Positions 24,761 through 32,535 of a DNA stretch of 41,540 bases are shown one piece after another; within the stretch, counting starts at the first letter, position 1; each line of letters begins with the position of its first letter. The translations under genes and the position numbers were made by a program. The DNA comes from DATJMJ01 sp035503915 (lineage in GTDB: Bacteria; Actinomycetota; Acidimicrobiia; Acidimicrobiales; Palsa-688). A model generated the notes under the pieces. The model was given only the letters and a program-made list of their open reading frames with translations, ran no database searches and was not told where the DNA came from. The DNA lies in contig DATJSU010000055.1 of NCBI GenBank assembly GCA_035503915.1, forward strand, positions 1 through 41,540, read 5' to 3'.

Positions 24761-25020
24761 AGGGCCTTGGAGGCAGCGGGGTCGGTCATTGGTGATTGGT
24801 GTCGAAAGCGGCCAGCCCGATCTCGTCGCCCCTGGGACGCCTGCGCTCGAGAAGTTGGCGCCAGGGGTAAGGCGAACACCACGCCAATTACGAGGAGCGG
24901 CTGGACCAGGGTGAGGGGGTCGTCTCGCAATGCCGGGGCGTGCAGCGCGAAGCCGGCGCTGCTGGCCTGGTAGGTGGAGACGCCTTGGGACCCGTCGCGC
25001 ATGCCGAGCCCTCCGTCCAC
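24757..25020 (-). pseudogene. EamA/DMT-type transporter fragment
   Basis: Within this frame, about 24856-24978 reads YQASSAGFALHAPALRDDP followed by LTLVQPLLVIGVVFALPLA. This is the helix pair 'gf.lqa.AL..gpltlVqPllv..llfalpl' typical of one internal segment of DMT-family permeases. Other helices are missing on both sides and other frames are blocked. A relic. Confidence 0.45.
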
Positions 25021-25345
25021 GTTGGAGACGCTACTGAGCGGACCTTACGGCCGGATGAACGCCGCTCAGCAGCCCGAAATTGCCGAACTAAAGCAGTTCT
25101 AGGAGTGGTCCATCGCGCGGTGTCCTGCCAACCATGCCGGTAAGGCCCCTCTCCCATTGCTTTCACCGACGCCTGGTGCAGCCGGAGGTCCCAGGGTCAC
25201 CAGACCCTGTGGCCCACGGTGCCCGACTTAAGCTCTGCAGGAGCGCGGTCACCAGCCGACCGCCCGCAACAGCCTCCGTGCTTCAGCGCCGGAGCCGGAA
25301 ACATGGCGTTCACATTCGGGTAGACGCCCGTTCACAAAAGAGAAA
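25021..25345. other. Intergenic region without a gene
   Basis: About 325 bp upstream of the ABC/Rieske locus with no supported frame. It contains a CCTTACGG octamer at about 25043-25050 identical to one arm of the 21335 hairpin, and two GTTCAC hexamers near 25308 and 25330. Confidence 0.4.
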
Positions 25346-25385
25346 CGCTAGGGAAATCTACCCTGCCTAGCGTGTTCACGTGAAC
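25346..25385 (+). promoter_or_regulatory. Promoter/operator region of the ABC-Rieske operon
   Basis: Contains an inverted repeat CGCTAGG (25346-25352) / CCTAGCG (25366-25372), directly followed by the 12-bp perfect palindrome GTTCACGTGAAC (25374-25385). TAGCGT at 25368-25373 could serve as a -10 (TAnnnT) box. The string GAAATC-N8-CTAGCGTG recurs upstream of the permease genes at 30195-30216, suggesting common control. Confidence 0.5.
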
Positions 25386-25517
25386 CTGCGAGCGCGGACC
25401 GACCTCCTGGCGCGCCCGCCGGACGTCCTTCAAGGCCAGGAGGCGGGGCGGTCCGTGATGGTGGACAGCCTCGTCCGGTGTTTAGCGGCCGCTACGCCGC
25501 CTACCCCCGAGGTGCTG

Positions 25518-26327
25518 ATGGCACCCTCCGAGCACGCGGGCCTGTCAGGCATCTACGTAGAAGGTTTGTCCAAGACTTTCCGGATCGCTCGGAAGACGGT
25601 CCATGCCCTTCAGGACGTGAATATCTTCGCCCCCAAAGGCAGTTTCGTGGCGTTGTTGGGCCCATCGGGGTGTGGCAAGTCGACTATCTTACGCATCCTC
25701 GCCAACCTCGAGGTACCCAGCGCCGGCCAGGTGCTGGTGCACGGCGCGTCGCCGAAGAACATCTGCACCGAGCACCGTCTGGGGATCGCCTTTCAGGACC
25801 CAGCTTTGCTTCCTTGGCGATCGGTGACCTCCAACATATGTCTCCCCTTGGAGATCGGCCGCATCCGGGAAGGGCCTGGCCTTGTTCAAGATCTGGTCAA
25901 GTTGGTGGGTTTGGCGGGCTTCGAAAACGCGAGGCCATCACAGCTCTCCGGCGGTATGCGCCAGCGCGTCGCTATCGCTCGGGCGCTCGTTGTCGACCCA
26001 GAAATCCTCCTCTTGGACGAACCATTCGGCGCCTTGGACGAAATGACCCGGCAGCGACTGAACCTTGAGTTGCAACGTATTTGGACGGCCAAGGCGACTA
26101 CCACCGTCTTGGTCACGCACTCCATCAGCGAGGCCGTGTTCCTGGCCGACACCGTCTTCGTCATGTCCGCCCGGCCTGGCCGGGTGAAAGCCGTGGTGAC
26201 TGTCGACCTGCCCCGGCCCCGGGCGCCCCAGGTGCTTAGGACGCCCGAGTTCCATGCCCTGTGTGACCGGCTCTCGGACGAGCTGTTCAGTGCCCAGGGT
26301 GTGCCCATGAGCGGGGACGACGTCTGA
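25518..26327 (+). CDS. ABC transporter ATPase (nitrate/sulfonate/taurine/NMT1 type)
   Basis: 269 residues from ATG 25518 (GAGG SD; family length), though the frame is open to a GTG at 25380. Walker A LLGPSGCGKST, Q-loop AFQDPALLPW, signature LSGGMRQRVAIARAL, Walker B ILLLDEPFGALDE, and H-loop TVLVTHSISEA. The LPWRSV sequence after the Q-loop and the C-terminal VFVMSARPGRVKAVVTVDLPRPR are typical of SsuB/TauB/ThiZ importers. Powers the permease pair at 30260-31902 with the binding protein at 28986. Its stop overlaps the Rieske start (TGATG), so the two are coupled. Confidence 0.93.
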   Translation: MAPSEHAGLSGIYVEGLSKTFRIARKTVHALQDVNIFAPKGSFVALLGPSGCGKSTILRILANLEVPSAGQVLVHGASPKNICTEHRLGIAFQDPALLPWRSVTSNICLPLEIGRIREGPGLVQDLVKLVGLAGFENARPSQLSGGMRQRVAIARALVVDPEILLLDEPFGALDEMTRQRLNLELQRIWTAKATTTVLVTHSISEAVFLADTVFVMSARPGRVKAVVTVDLPRPRAPQVLRTPEFHALCDRLSDELFSAQGVPMSGDDV

Positions 26328-27334
26328 TGTTGCTCACCAGAGAGCCGGTGCTGCGCAAGTTCTGGTACCCGGTAGCTTTTGCTTCAGTAGTGACTACGGG
26401 ACCGGTGGCCAGGCGCCTCCTGGGGGAGGACCTCGTCCTATGGCAGACTGGCGAGGGCGTCTCGGTCGCGATCGACCGGTGCCCTCACCGCGACGCCAAG
26501 TTGTCAGCAGGCTGGCTGGGTGCCGACTGCCGCCTGGTTTGCCCTTACCACGGCTGGGAATATGGGCCCGACGGGCGCGCGTTGCGCATCCCCCAGCTCC
26601 TGCCCGGTACGCCCCTACCGCCTCGGGCGGCTCTGCGGCAGGTGCAGTCTGCAGTCCGTTACGGCATAGTCTGGGTTTGCCTGGAAGAGGAGCCTTTGGG
26701 GCAGGTGCCTCAAATCCCGGAGTACGACCGGGAGGGATGGCGGGTGATCCCGGAGTACGAGTGGATCTTCGACTGTTCCGCCGCCCACCTCATCGAAAAC
26801 AACTTCGACCTCGCCCACATCGCCTTCGTCCACCGCAACACATTTGGCAACCCTGCCCGGCCTGAGGTACCGGCACTGGATCTGGTACGCACCAGTTATG
26901 GGTTCCAGATGGACAGCCTGGTGCCAGTAGAGAACCGGCACGGGAGCGACGAGAACACCGAGCGTATAACGACATCTGAGCTGCACCTGCCCTTCCACGG
27001 CGTGATCCGGATCGGGTACCCGGACGGTCTCATGCACATCATGTTCAAAGGCTGTTGCCCCGAGGACGACCGCAGGACCCGCTTGCTCCAGTTCGTGGTG
27101 CGCAACGACCGCGAGGAAGACGCCCCCGCTGCCGACATCCTTGACTTTGACAACCGAGTGGAGGCTGAGGACCAAGCCATCCTGGCCACGGTCCCAGCCG
27201 ATTACCCACTTAACCTGAGCGACAACGTCCACATAAAATGCGACAGAAGCTCGATCGAGCTCCGCAGGCTCTTCGCTGAACTACTTGCCGGGCGGTGGCA
27301 CCCCTCCCTTGGTGGGCCGGCCGTCGTCCACTGA
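26327..27334 (+). CDS. Rieske non-heme iron oxygenase, alpha subunit
   Basis: 335 residues. The N-terminal Rieske [2Fe-2S] domain has C52-P-H54 and C72-P-Y-H75-GW; the C-terminal catalytic domain has mononuclear iron ligands in ENNFDLAHIAFVH (H164, H169, with D161 linking the centres) and a later Asp in the DNRVEAEDQAIL segment. The size and single-component layout match vanillate-, dicamba- and methylxanthine-demethylase-like enzymes, which add O2 to a ring or to an O-/N-methyl group. No reductase or ferredoxin adjoins; the fusion reductase at 36658 is a possible but distant donor. Coupled to the ABC ATPase, so the imported compound is the likely substrate. Confidence 0.9.
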   Translation: MLLTREPVLRKFWYPVAFASVVTTGPVARRLLGEDLVLWQTGEGVSVAIDRCPHRDAKLSAGWLGADCRLVCPYHGWEYGPDGRALRIPQLLPGTPLPPRAALRQVQSAVRYGIVWVCLEEEPLGQVPQIPEYDREGWRVIPEYEWIFDCSAAHLIENNFDLAHIAFVHRNTFGNPARPEVPALDLVRTSYGFQMDSLVPVENRHGSDENTERITTSELHLPFHGVIRIGYPDGLMHIMFKGCCPEDDRRTRLLQFVVRNDREEDAPAADILDFDNRVEAEDQAILATVPADYPLNLSDNVHIKCDRSSIELRRLFAELLAGRWHPSLGGPAVVH

Positions 27335-27928
27335 CGTCGGCCCCGGCTCCCAGCCGGGGACGTACTTGCGTCTCAAATAGTCGCCCCACGTGGAATCACG
27401 CGGCTGCAGTTCGGGGTTCACAAGAGCGCCTTTGGCATAGAAGTGGGCTTCGTCCCGGCCCATGGCCACGCCTCGTTTGGTGTGCATGTCCACGGCCAGA
27501 TCGTCGATTTCTACCACGCGTTCGCCAGAGGCGACCACCTCCATCGCCCATTGCCCGAGTTCTCCACTGGTCCGGTCCTTTTCGGCAGTGGCGAGGAGAC
27601 GGACGGCGTGAGCGGCGAAGAGCCAGCGGTCACCTGAGCGCGGGAAGTGGCTCCGTTGGGCGTTGAGGGCTTCCACGATGGCCGGGGCTTCCTTCAAACC
27701 AAAACCGACGTCCTCGGCCGCGATGATGCTGAGGCGCGCCCAGAGGAGCTCCTCCGCCTCCACGCTGGTGGCGTACAGCTCGTAAGCAGCGAGAACGGCC
27801 TGCTCGAGCCAACCGCGGCGTATTGACTTCTGCAGCATGCTGCGGACTTCGTCCGCCGGGAACCCATTGGTGGTGATCACTCTGGTCCACTCGTCGACGC
27901 TGTGATGGGCCGCTTCTGCTTCGCTCAT
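27281..27928 (-). CDS. Stand-alone RarA/MgsA C-terminal-like domain protein
   Basis: 215 residues. The core MLQKSIRRGWLEQAVLAAYE, then ELLWARLSIIAAEDVGFG and WLFAAHAVRLLATAEKDRT, follows the clamp-loader-like helical tail of RarA/MgsA ('mqKSlRgsdpdaAlywl.rml.....yiaRRliiiAsEDvGla'). The ATPase half is missing by design: the gene starts with a normal ATG overlapping the deaminase stop (ATGA). The role of this domain alone is unknown. It ends with a Gly/Pro tail overlapping the Rieske gene's end by ~54 bp, antisense. Confidence 0.7.
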   Translation of the reverse strand: MSEAEAAHHSVDEWTRVITTNGFPADEVRSMLQKSIRRGWLEQAVLAAYELYATSVEAEELLWARLSIIAAEDVGFGLKEAPAIVEALNAQRSHFPRSGDRWLFAAHAVRLLATAEKDRTSGELGQWAMEVVASGERVVEIDDLAVDMHTKRGVAMGRDEAHFYAKGALVNPELQPRDSTWGDYLRRKYVPGWEPGPTSVDDGRPTKGGVPPPGK

Positions 27929-28983
27929 GTCCGTTCCTTGCCCCTGCTAGCCGCCGCAAAAGCGGCCAGCTGCCTACGCATGGAAGCCTTCGCCCGCTCC
28001 GGACAGAAAGCAGCGTCGATGGAAAAACCGGCGACTTGCAAGTATTCTGCGATACCCCAGCATGCCGGCTCACCCACTCGCTGGTACTCGAGCTCCAGAG
28101 AAGTGCCGAGAAGAGCGGGGTCGTCGCTGTTCACGGAAACCTTCACCCCGGCACGGCGCAACCGCTCGAGAGGGTGAGCCTCGTAGGACACGCACACCCC
28201 AAGCTTGAGGTTTGATGTGGGGCACATGCCGAGCGGTAGACCCCTCTCGGCTAACGCGCCGACCAGAGCGGCGTCCTCTACAGCCCTCACACCGTGGTCA
28301 ACCCTCTCCACGCCAAGCACGTCGATGGCGTCCCAAACCCCTTCAGGGCCGCTCGACTCGCCAGCATGGGCGGCGCAGTGGAAGCCGGCGGCTCGGGCAG
28401 CGGCAAATGCAGGGGCGAAACGTTGAGCCGTGGGGCCGGCAGCTGCCTCGTTGCCATCGATGGACAACGCCACCACTCTGGGAGGGGCGGAGGACGCCAT
28501 CCACCGCACGAGGTTCATCGCTTCTTGGGCGCTTTGCTGGCGCAGCAAGCTAAGGCAGAGGCCCACCGGCGGGTAGCCGTCCCGTTCGGCCCGGGTAAAG
28601 CCCACGTCCAGCGCCTCGACCATGTCCCCTAGGCGCCCGCGCCAAGACCGCCAATGGGTCGGGTTGACAATGACGTCGGCGTAGAGGACACCCGAACCGG
28701 CCTCGCGCTGGGACAGCCGGTAGGCGGCGTCCGAGAGCTGCTCCTGGGTGCGAACCAACGCGCACCCCCAGTCGAGGAGCTCTAAGAAGTCGGCCAAGTT
28801 CCCGACCTCAAAGAGCTCCGTCTCTGGGCGTGGCAGCGCCTGGCCTTCCTGTTCGGCCAAGACCACCAGCTCACGAGCACCGAGAGTGCCCTCGAGGTGC
28901 ACGTGCACTTCGGCTTTGGGTAATGAGACGAGCCAGTTATCGTGCGGGAAAGAAGGCAACCCCCCGGTGACGCGCTCTGCCAA
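27925..28983 (-). CDS. add: Adenosine deaminase-family aminohydrolase
   Basis: 352 residues, TIM-barrel zinc hydrolase. Zinc ligands H27/H29 in KAEVHVHLEGT, catalytic Glu in HAGESSGPEG with its His, VDHGVRAVED, and the SDDPALLGTSLELEY Asp pair; MCPTSNLKLG is the substrate-side loop. All active-site residues are present, so it should be active on adenosine or an analogue such as an N6-substituted purine, or another aminated heterocycle. It lies between the binding protein and the RarA-tail gene with overlapping or 2-nt junctions, and faces the Rieske gene. That context suggests a catabolic rather than pure salvage role. Confidence 0.92.
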   Translation of the reverse strand: MAERVTGGLPSFPHDNWLVSLPKAEVHVHLEGTLGARELVVLAEQEGQALPRPETELFEVGNLADFLELLDWGCALVRTQEQLSDAAYRLSQREAGSGVLYADVIVNPTHWRSWRGRLGDMVEALDVGFTRAERDGYPPVGLCLSLLRQQSAQEAMNLVRWMASSAPPRVVALSIDGNEAAAGPTAQRFAPAFAAARAAGFHCAAHAGESSGPEGVWDAIDVLGVERVDHGVRAVEDAALVGALAERGLPLGMCPTSNLKLGVCVSYEAHPLERLRRAGVKVSVNSDDPALLGTSLELEYQRVGEPACWGIAEYLQVAGFSIDAAFCPERAKASMRRQLAAFAAASRGKERT

Positions 28984-28985
28984 TG

Positions 28986-30026
28986 TCAGATCTGCGAAAC
29001 GATCTTGTCGGAGAACATCGAGGAGCTAGCCTTGATCCCGCCCTCGGCGAGAGTCTTGATGTTGGCTTCGATATCGGCCGGGGCCATGGTGAACATCCCG
29101 TGCTTTTCCGTGTATGGCGTGTAGAAGAGCTGCTTTTGAGCCTCGTTCTCCAACAGCTGCTGCGACTCTTGCAAGCCCGAGGACTTGGCGAACGTCATAG
29201 CGACATCCGTACCTATTTGGAGATGAGCGAAATTGTAAGTCCAGCCTTCCTTCTCAGCCTTCAGGAAGGCCACGAGCTCCTCCTCTTTGGTGTCAAGGGT
29301 ACCCTCAGTCACCTCGTAGAGGTCCGAATAGATGGCATAACCGAAGTCGGCAAAGAGGAACGCGTATGTTTTGACCCCCTTAACCGCCAGCTCTCCCGGC
29401 TCGTCGGTGATGAAGCCCATCCAGGCGTCTACCTCACCCACCGCGAGGGGGGTGGGGTCGAACTGTACCGGGACCACCTTTATCTTGGACGCGTCCAACT
29501 TGGCCACTTTGACGAAGGTCTGCCAGGGTACCTCGTTGGCCGCCGAAACACCGAGTTTTTTGCCGTACAGTTCCTCTGGGGTCTTTATCGGTTTGCTCGC
29601 TAGGCTGATGATGCAGAACGGGTTCTTTTGGTAACGGACGCCTATTATCTTGAGCGGGGCGCCGTTGTTGATCGCCTCAGCGCAGCTGTCCGCGGAACTA
29701 GAAGCAACGAGGGCCTTGCCGGAGACGACCACCGGTTCAGGAGTGACGGCGGCGCCGCCCGGGAGGACGGTCACCGAGAGGCCGTTCTTGCTGTAGTAGC
29801 CGTTTTTTTCTGCCAGGAAACTGCCGGCAAACTCGGCGTCCGCCACCCATGAAAGCTGGTACTTCATAGACATGAGCGAGGCGCCAGAGGCCGGCTCCGC
29901 CAGGAGGGATGAGCCGAAGCCCCCCAAAGCAGCGGCACCAGCGAAGACCCCCGCCATCTTGGCACTGCCCTGCAGGAAGTCGCGCCTGGACATGGAGGGG
30001 GTGGCAAACGAACGAGAAAGGTTCAT
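28986..30026 (-). CDS. ABC transporter substrate-binding protein, NMT1/THI5-like
   Basis: 346 residues. The N-terminus carries a twin-arginine-type signal (SRRDFLQGSAKMAGVFAGAA), so it is exported folded. The mature part has the NMT1/THI5 opening YQLSWVADAEFAGSFLAEKNGYY, GGAAVTPEPVV, EELYGKKLGVSAANEVPW and a dimple with DAWMGFITDEPGELA. These bind pyrimidines, riboflavin, sulfonates and other small molecules. First gene of a minus-strand operon with the deaminase (2-nt gap). The upstream gap to the permease operon is AT-rich (ttattaatat at ~30070) and may hold its promoter. Confidence 0.92.
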   Translation of the reverse strand: MNLSRSFATPSMSRRDFLQGSAKMAGVFAGAAALGGFGSSLLAEPASGASLMSMKYQLSWVADAEFAGSFLAEKNGYYSKNGLSVTVLPGGAAVTPEPVVVSGKALVASSSADSCAEAINNGAPLKIIGVRYQKNPFCIISLASKPIKTPEELYGKKLGVSAANEVPWQTFVKVAKLDASKIKVVPVQFDPTPLAVGEVDAWMGFITDEPGELAVKGVKTYAFLFADFGYAIYSDLYEVTEGTLDTKEEELVAFLKAEKEGWTYNFAHLQIGTDVAMTFAKSSGLQESQQLLENEAQKQLFYTPYTEKHGMFTMAPADIEANIKTLAEGGIKASSSMFSDKIVSQI

Positions 30027-30186
30027 GGGCGCCGAAGGTAGGCCCCTTGTATTTCTCGTCCATGTCCCGGTTATTAATATGAGGTTTCAGCCAGGGGGCC
30101 TTCGCTTTTGGAGCCGCCCGAGCAGGGCCGGCGCCCCTCAGTGGCGTCTCGGAGCGCCCGGGGAAACATCCTGTTAACATGCGGGT

Positions 30187-30225
30187 AAAACGTCTGAAAT
30201 CGCCGCAGGCTAGCGTGGTTGTCCA
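30187..30225 (+). promoter_or_regulatory. Shared promoter-like block upstream of permease genes
   Basis: AAACG-N3-GAAATC-N8-CTAGCGTG, matching AAACG-N5-GAAATC-N8-CTAGCGTG before the ATPase/Rieske operon. TAGCGT could be the -10. The block lies ~45 nt before the likely ATG of the first permease. Confidence 0.45.
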
Positions 30226-30259
30226 TCCTTCACCTCACGTACGAGGGTCGTCGAGCCCG

Positions 30260-31066
30260 ATGATTTCGATGGTCCTTGGACGTGGTCGCGCTGTTGGGGA
30301 GCCCAAGCGGCTTCCCCGTTGGTTGGGAGGCCTCCTGGGGGCCTGCCTGGTCATCGCTTTTTGGGAGGGCATGGCCACCCTCACTTTCGGCGGCCGCCAT
30401 GTGATCCCGACCCCGCAGTCGGTCCTGGTCACAATTTTTCACGACCCCGGTTATTCGGTGTGGGCCAACCTGGGGGTGACTGCTCCCGAGGCTGGGCTCG
30501 GTTGGCTGGCTGGTAACCTTGCCGCCCTAGCCTTGGCAGGGCTGTTCATCTTGCTGCCTGCCGTAGAGGGGCCGTTGATGAAGTTGGCGCTCGCGAGTTA
30601 CTGCCTGCCCATCACTGCTATCGGGGCAATCCTGTACGTTGTGCTCCCGACGGGCGCCGACCCACGCATCGCCGTAAGCGCCTTGTCCGTGATCTTCACC
30701 ACTTTGGTGGGAGCCATGATGGGCCTGCGTTCGGCCGACCCTGCCAGCCTCGACCTTGTCCGCGCCTATGGAGGAGGCAAGTGGGCCCAACTCGTCAAAG
30801 TTCGGTTCAAGTCAGCGCTCCCGGCTACGTTCGCAGGTCTCGCCATCGCCGGCCCGGCCTCAGTGCTGGGCGCCATCATCGGCGAGTACCTGGGCGGTGC
30901 GACCGGTTTGGGGGCCACAATGGTCTTGGCTCAACAAGACATGGACGTCCAACGAGTCTGGGCGATCGCGACGGTGTCCACGGCCCTGGCCGGTGCTGCT
31001 TTCTTGTTGACCACGCTTGTAGGCAGGCTGCTTGCTCCTTGGGCCATTCGGGCGCAGCGGGCATGA
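30260..31066 (+). CDS. ABC transporter permease, subunit 1
   Basis: About 268 residues from ATG 30260 (the frame is open to 30179). Six hydrophobic segments; the cytoplasmic EAA-like loop reads LVRAYGGGKWAQLVKVRFKS, the coupling helix that contacts the ATPase. GRHVIPTPQSVL after the first helix is typical of SsuC/ThiX permeases. Stop overlaps the next permease start (ATGA). Confidence 0.9.
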   Translation: MISMVLGRGRAVGEPKRLPRWLGGLLGACLVIAFWEGMATLTFGGRHVIPTPQSVLVTIFHDPGYSVWANLGVTAPEAGLGWLAGNLAALALAGLFILLPAVEGPLMKLALASYCLPITAIGAILYVVLPTGADPRIAVSALSVIFTTLVGAMMGLRSADPASLDLVRAYGGGKWAQLVKVRFKSALPATFAGLAIAGPASVLGAIIGEYLGGATGLGATMVLAQQDMDVQRVWAIATVSTALAGAAFLLTTLVGRLLAPWAIRAQRA

Positions 31067-31902
31067 GCATCAGCCTGGTCCTGCCCGCCACCTCAGCCAG
31101 GCCTCGGCCCCTAGTCGCCCGGGCCGCCCTACGCGTCGGCAGGGCGGCGTTATCTGCGTTGCTTACCATCGCCGTCACCGTCGTCGTGTGGCAGGGCCTG
31201 CTGTGGGCCTTGCACCTAAGCCCGTATTTTGCCAAGGGGCCAAAGGATGTTTTCGACTACTTGTTCGTAGGCCCTGCGGCGCGCGCCAACCGCCAGCTGA
31301 TTTTTTCCAACCTTGGCACGACGCTCTTCGACGCCTTCTTCGGCTACCTCGCCGGGACCGCAGCTGCTTCGGCTTTGGCAATGGCGATAGTGCTGAGCAG
31401 GGCCGTTGAGCAGACGGTCATGCCCGTGGCCATTGCCCTGCGAGCGGTGCCTCTGGTTGCCATGACGCCGGTGCTCATATTGATCTTCGGGCAGGGGCTG
31501 TTGGCCGTGACCGTCATAGCCGGGATGGTGTGCTTTTTCCCCACCCTAGTCAACATGGTCTTTGGCCTCCGCTCCGCGCCCACCTCGGCCTTCGACCTGA
31601 TGCGGGCGTACGGAGCCTCGGACGGGACGATCCTCCGTAAGGTGCAGATGCCCTGTAGCCTCGCCGCCCTCTTTGCCTCCGCCAAGATCGCGGCCCCCGG
31701 AGCCATCATTGGCGCAACCTTGGCTGAATGGCTCGCGACCGGGAACGGCCTCGGCTACCAGATGTTCGTTGCTTCGTCATCCTCGGGCTGGTCGGAGCTG
31801 TGGGCCGCGGTGGCCGTTATCACCATTACTTCGGTCATCATCTACAATCTCCTGACTGCCATCGAGAAGCCTGTCGTCGCTCGTTTCCGGGGCCTGAGGT
31901 GA
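31063..31902 (+). CDS. ABC transporter permease, subunit 2
   Basis: 279 residues with six helices. The EAA loop reads FDLMRAYGASDGTILRKVQM, and the end motif GATLAEWLATGNGLGYQM is strongly typical of this importer class. Different enough from subunit 1 to indicate a heterodimeric channel, unlike the homodimer of SsuC. A long basic N-terminus (residues 1-30) precedes the first helix. Confidence 0.92.
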   Translation: MSISLVLPATSARPRPLVARAALRVGRAALSALLTIAVTVVVWQGLLWALHLSPYFAKGPKDVFDYLFVGPAARANRQLIFSNLGTTLFDAFFGYLAGTAAASALAMAIVLSRAVEQTVMPVAIALRAVPLVAMTPVLILIFGQGLLAVTVIAGMVCFFPTLVNMVFGLRSAPTSAFDLMRAYGASDGTILRKVQMPCSLAALFASAKIAAPGAIIGATLAEWLATGNGLGYQMFVASSSSGWSELWAAVAVITITSVIIYNLLTAIEKPVVARFRGLR

Positions 31903-32344
31903 GTGGGTTTCACGGCTCTTACAGCCCTTTCGGCTAGGAGCGCCTCGTAGGGGTTCTCGCTGGTGCACTTCGGGTGTGCGACCGCGCGTTCCCCGAACTG
32001 CTCGCGACTTGCACGACTTGCTCCGGCCACTCGGTGACGACCATCACGCTCAAGGCCGACCTTCCCAACTGCCTCAGGCGCGGCCGAGCCGGCGCGGGCG
32101 GCGCAAGAGATCGCCGAGGTGGCGGAGCTCTCCCGCCAACCGCTGGCCGAAGAGCGGGCGGCAGTTTCCGCCAAGATGGGCCCGGGAGGGCAAAGGGGGA
32201 ACGGCTCTGTGTCCAGCGCGGCCGGCTCAAACCCCCAACACCGGCACTTCGGACAAGCCACTCCCGAGCCCGTCCCCACCATATGCCCCCCTGCCACTTC
32301 AAGGCGCCCAAGAGCCCGCCTCACAGAACGAAAGAAATCTCAAA
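31903..32344. other. Region without a supported gene
   Basis: About 440 bp after the permeases. Several open frames exist on both strands but none has coding-like composition throughout. Short minus-strand patches (VACPKCRCWGFEP near 32250, AHPKCTSENPYEALLAE near 31950) look like pieces of a lost gene. Confidence 0.4.
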
Positions 32345-32368
32345 AAGCCTCTTGACACAAAGAGGCTT
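32345..32368 (-). terminator. Rho-independent terminator of the minus-strand SDR operon
   Basis: Perfect 9-bp stem AAGCCTCTT / AAGAGGCTT with a 6-nt loop; on the minus strand it is followed by TTTTTGAGATTTCTTT. It lies ~170 nt past the SDR stop. Confidence 0.75.
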
Positions 32369-32535
32369 CGATATGCCCGGCTTTTTCTTGAAAAGTCCGC
32401 AGTTCTCAGGCAGCGCATAAGTAGCGCGTTCCGGGCCATTCGCACCCGGCCCTCGGTCCCGACATTACGGGTCAATCGCATATGGAGGCCCGGCAGCTTG
32501 AGGACGAGAGGCCCGCCCCTCGAAGCTGAGTTCAA

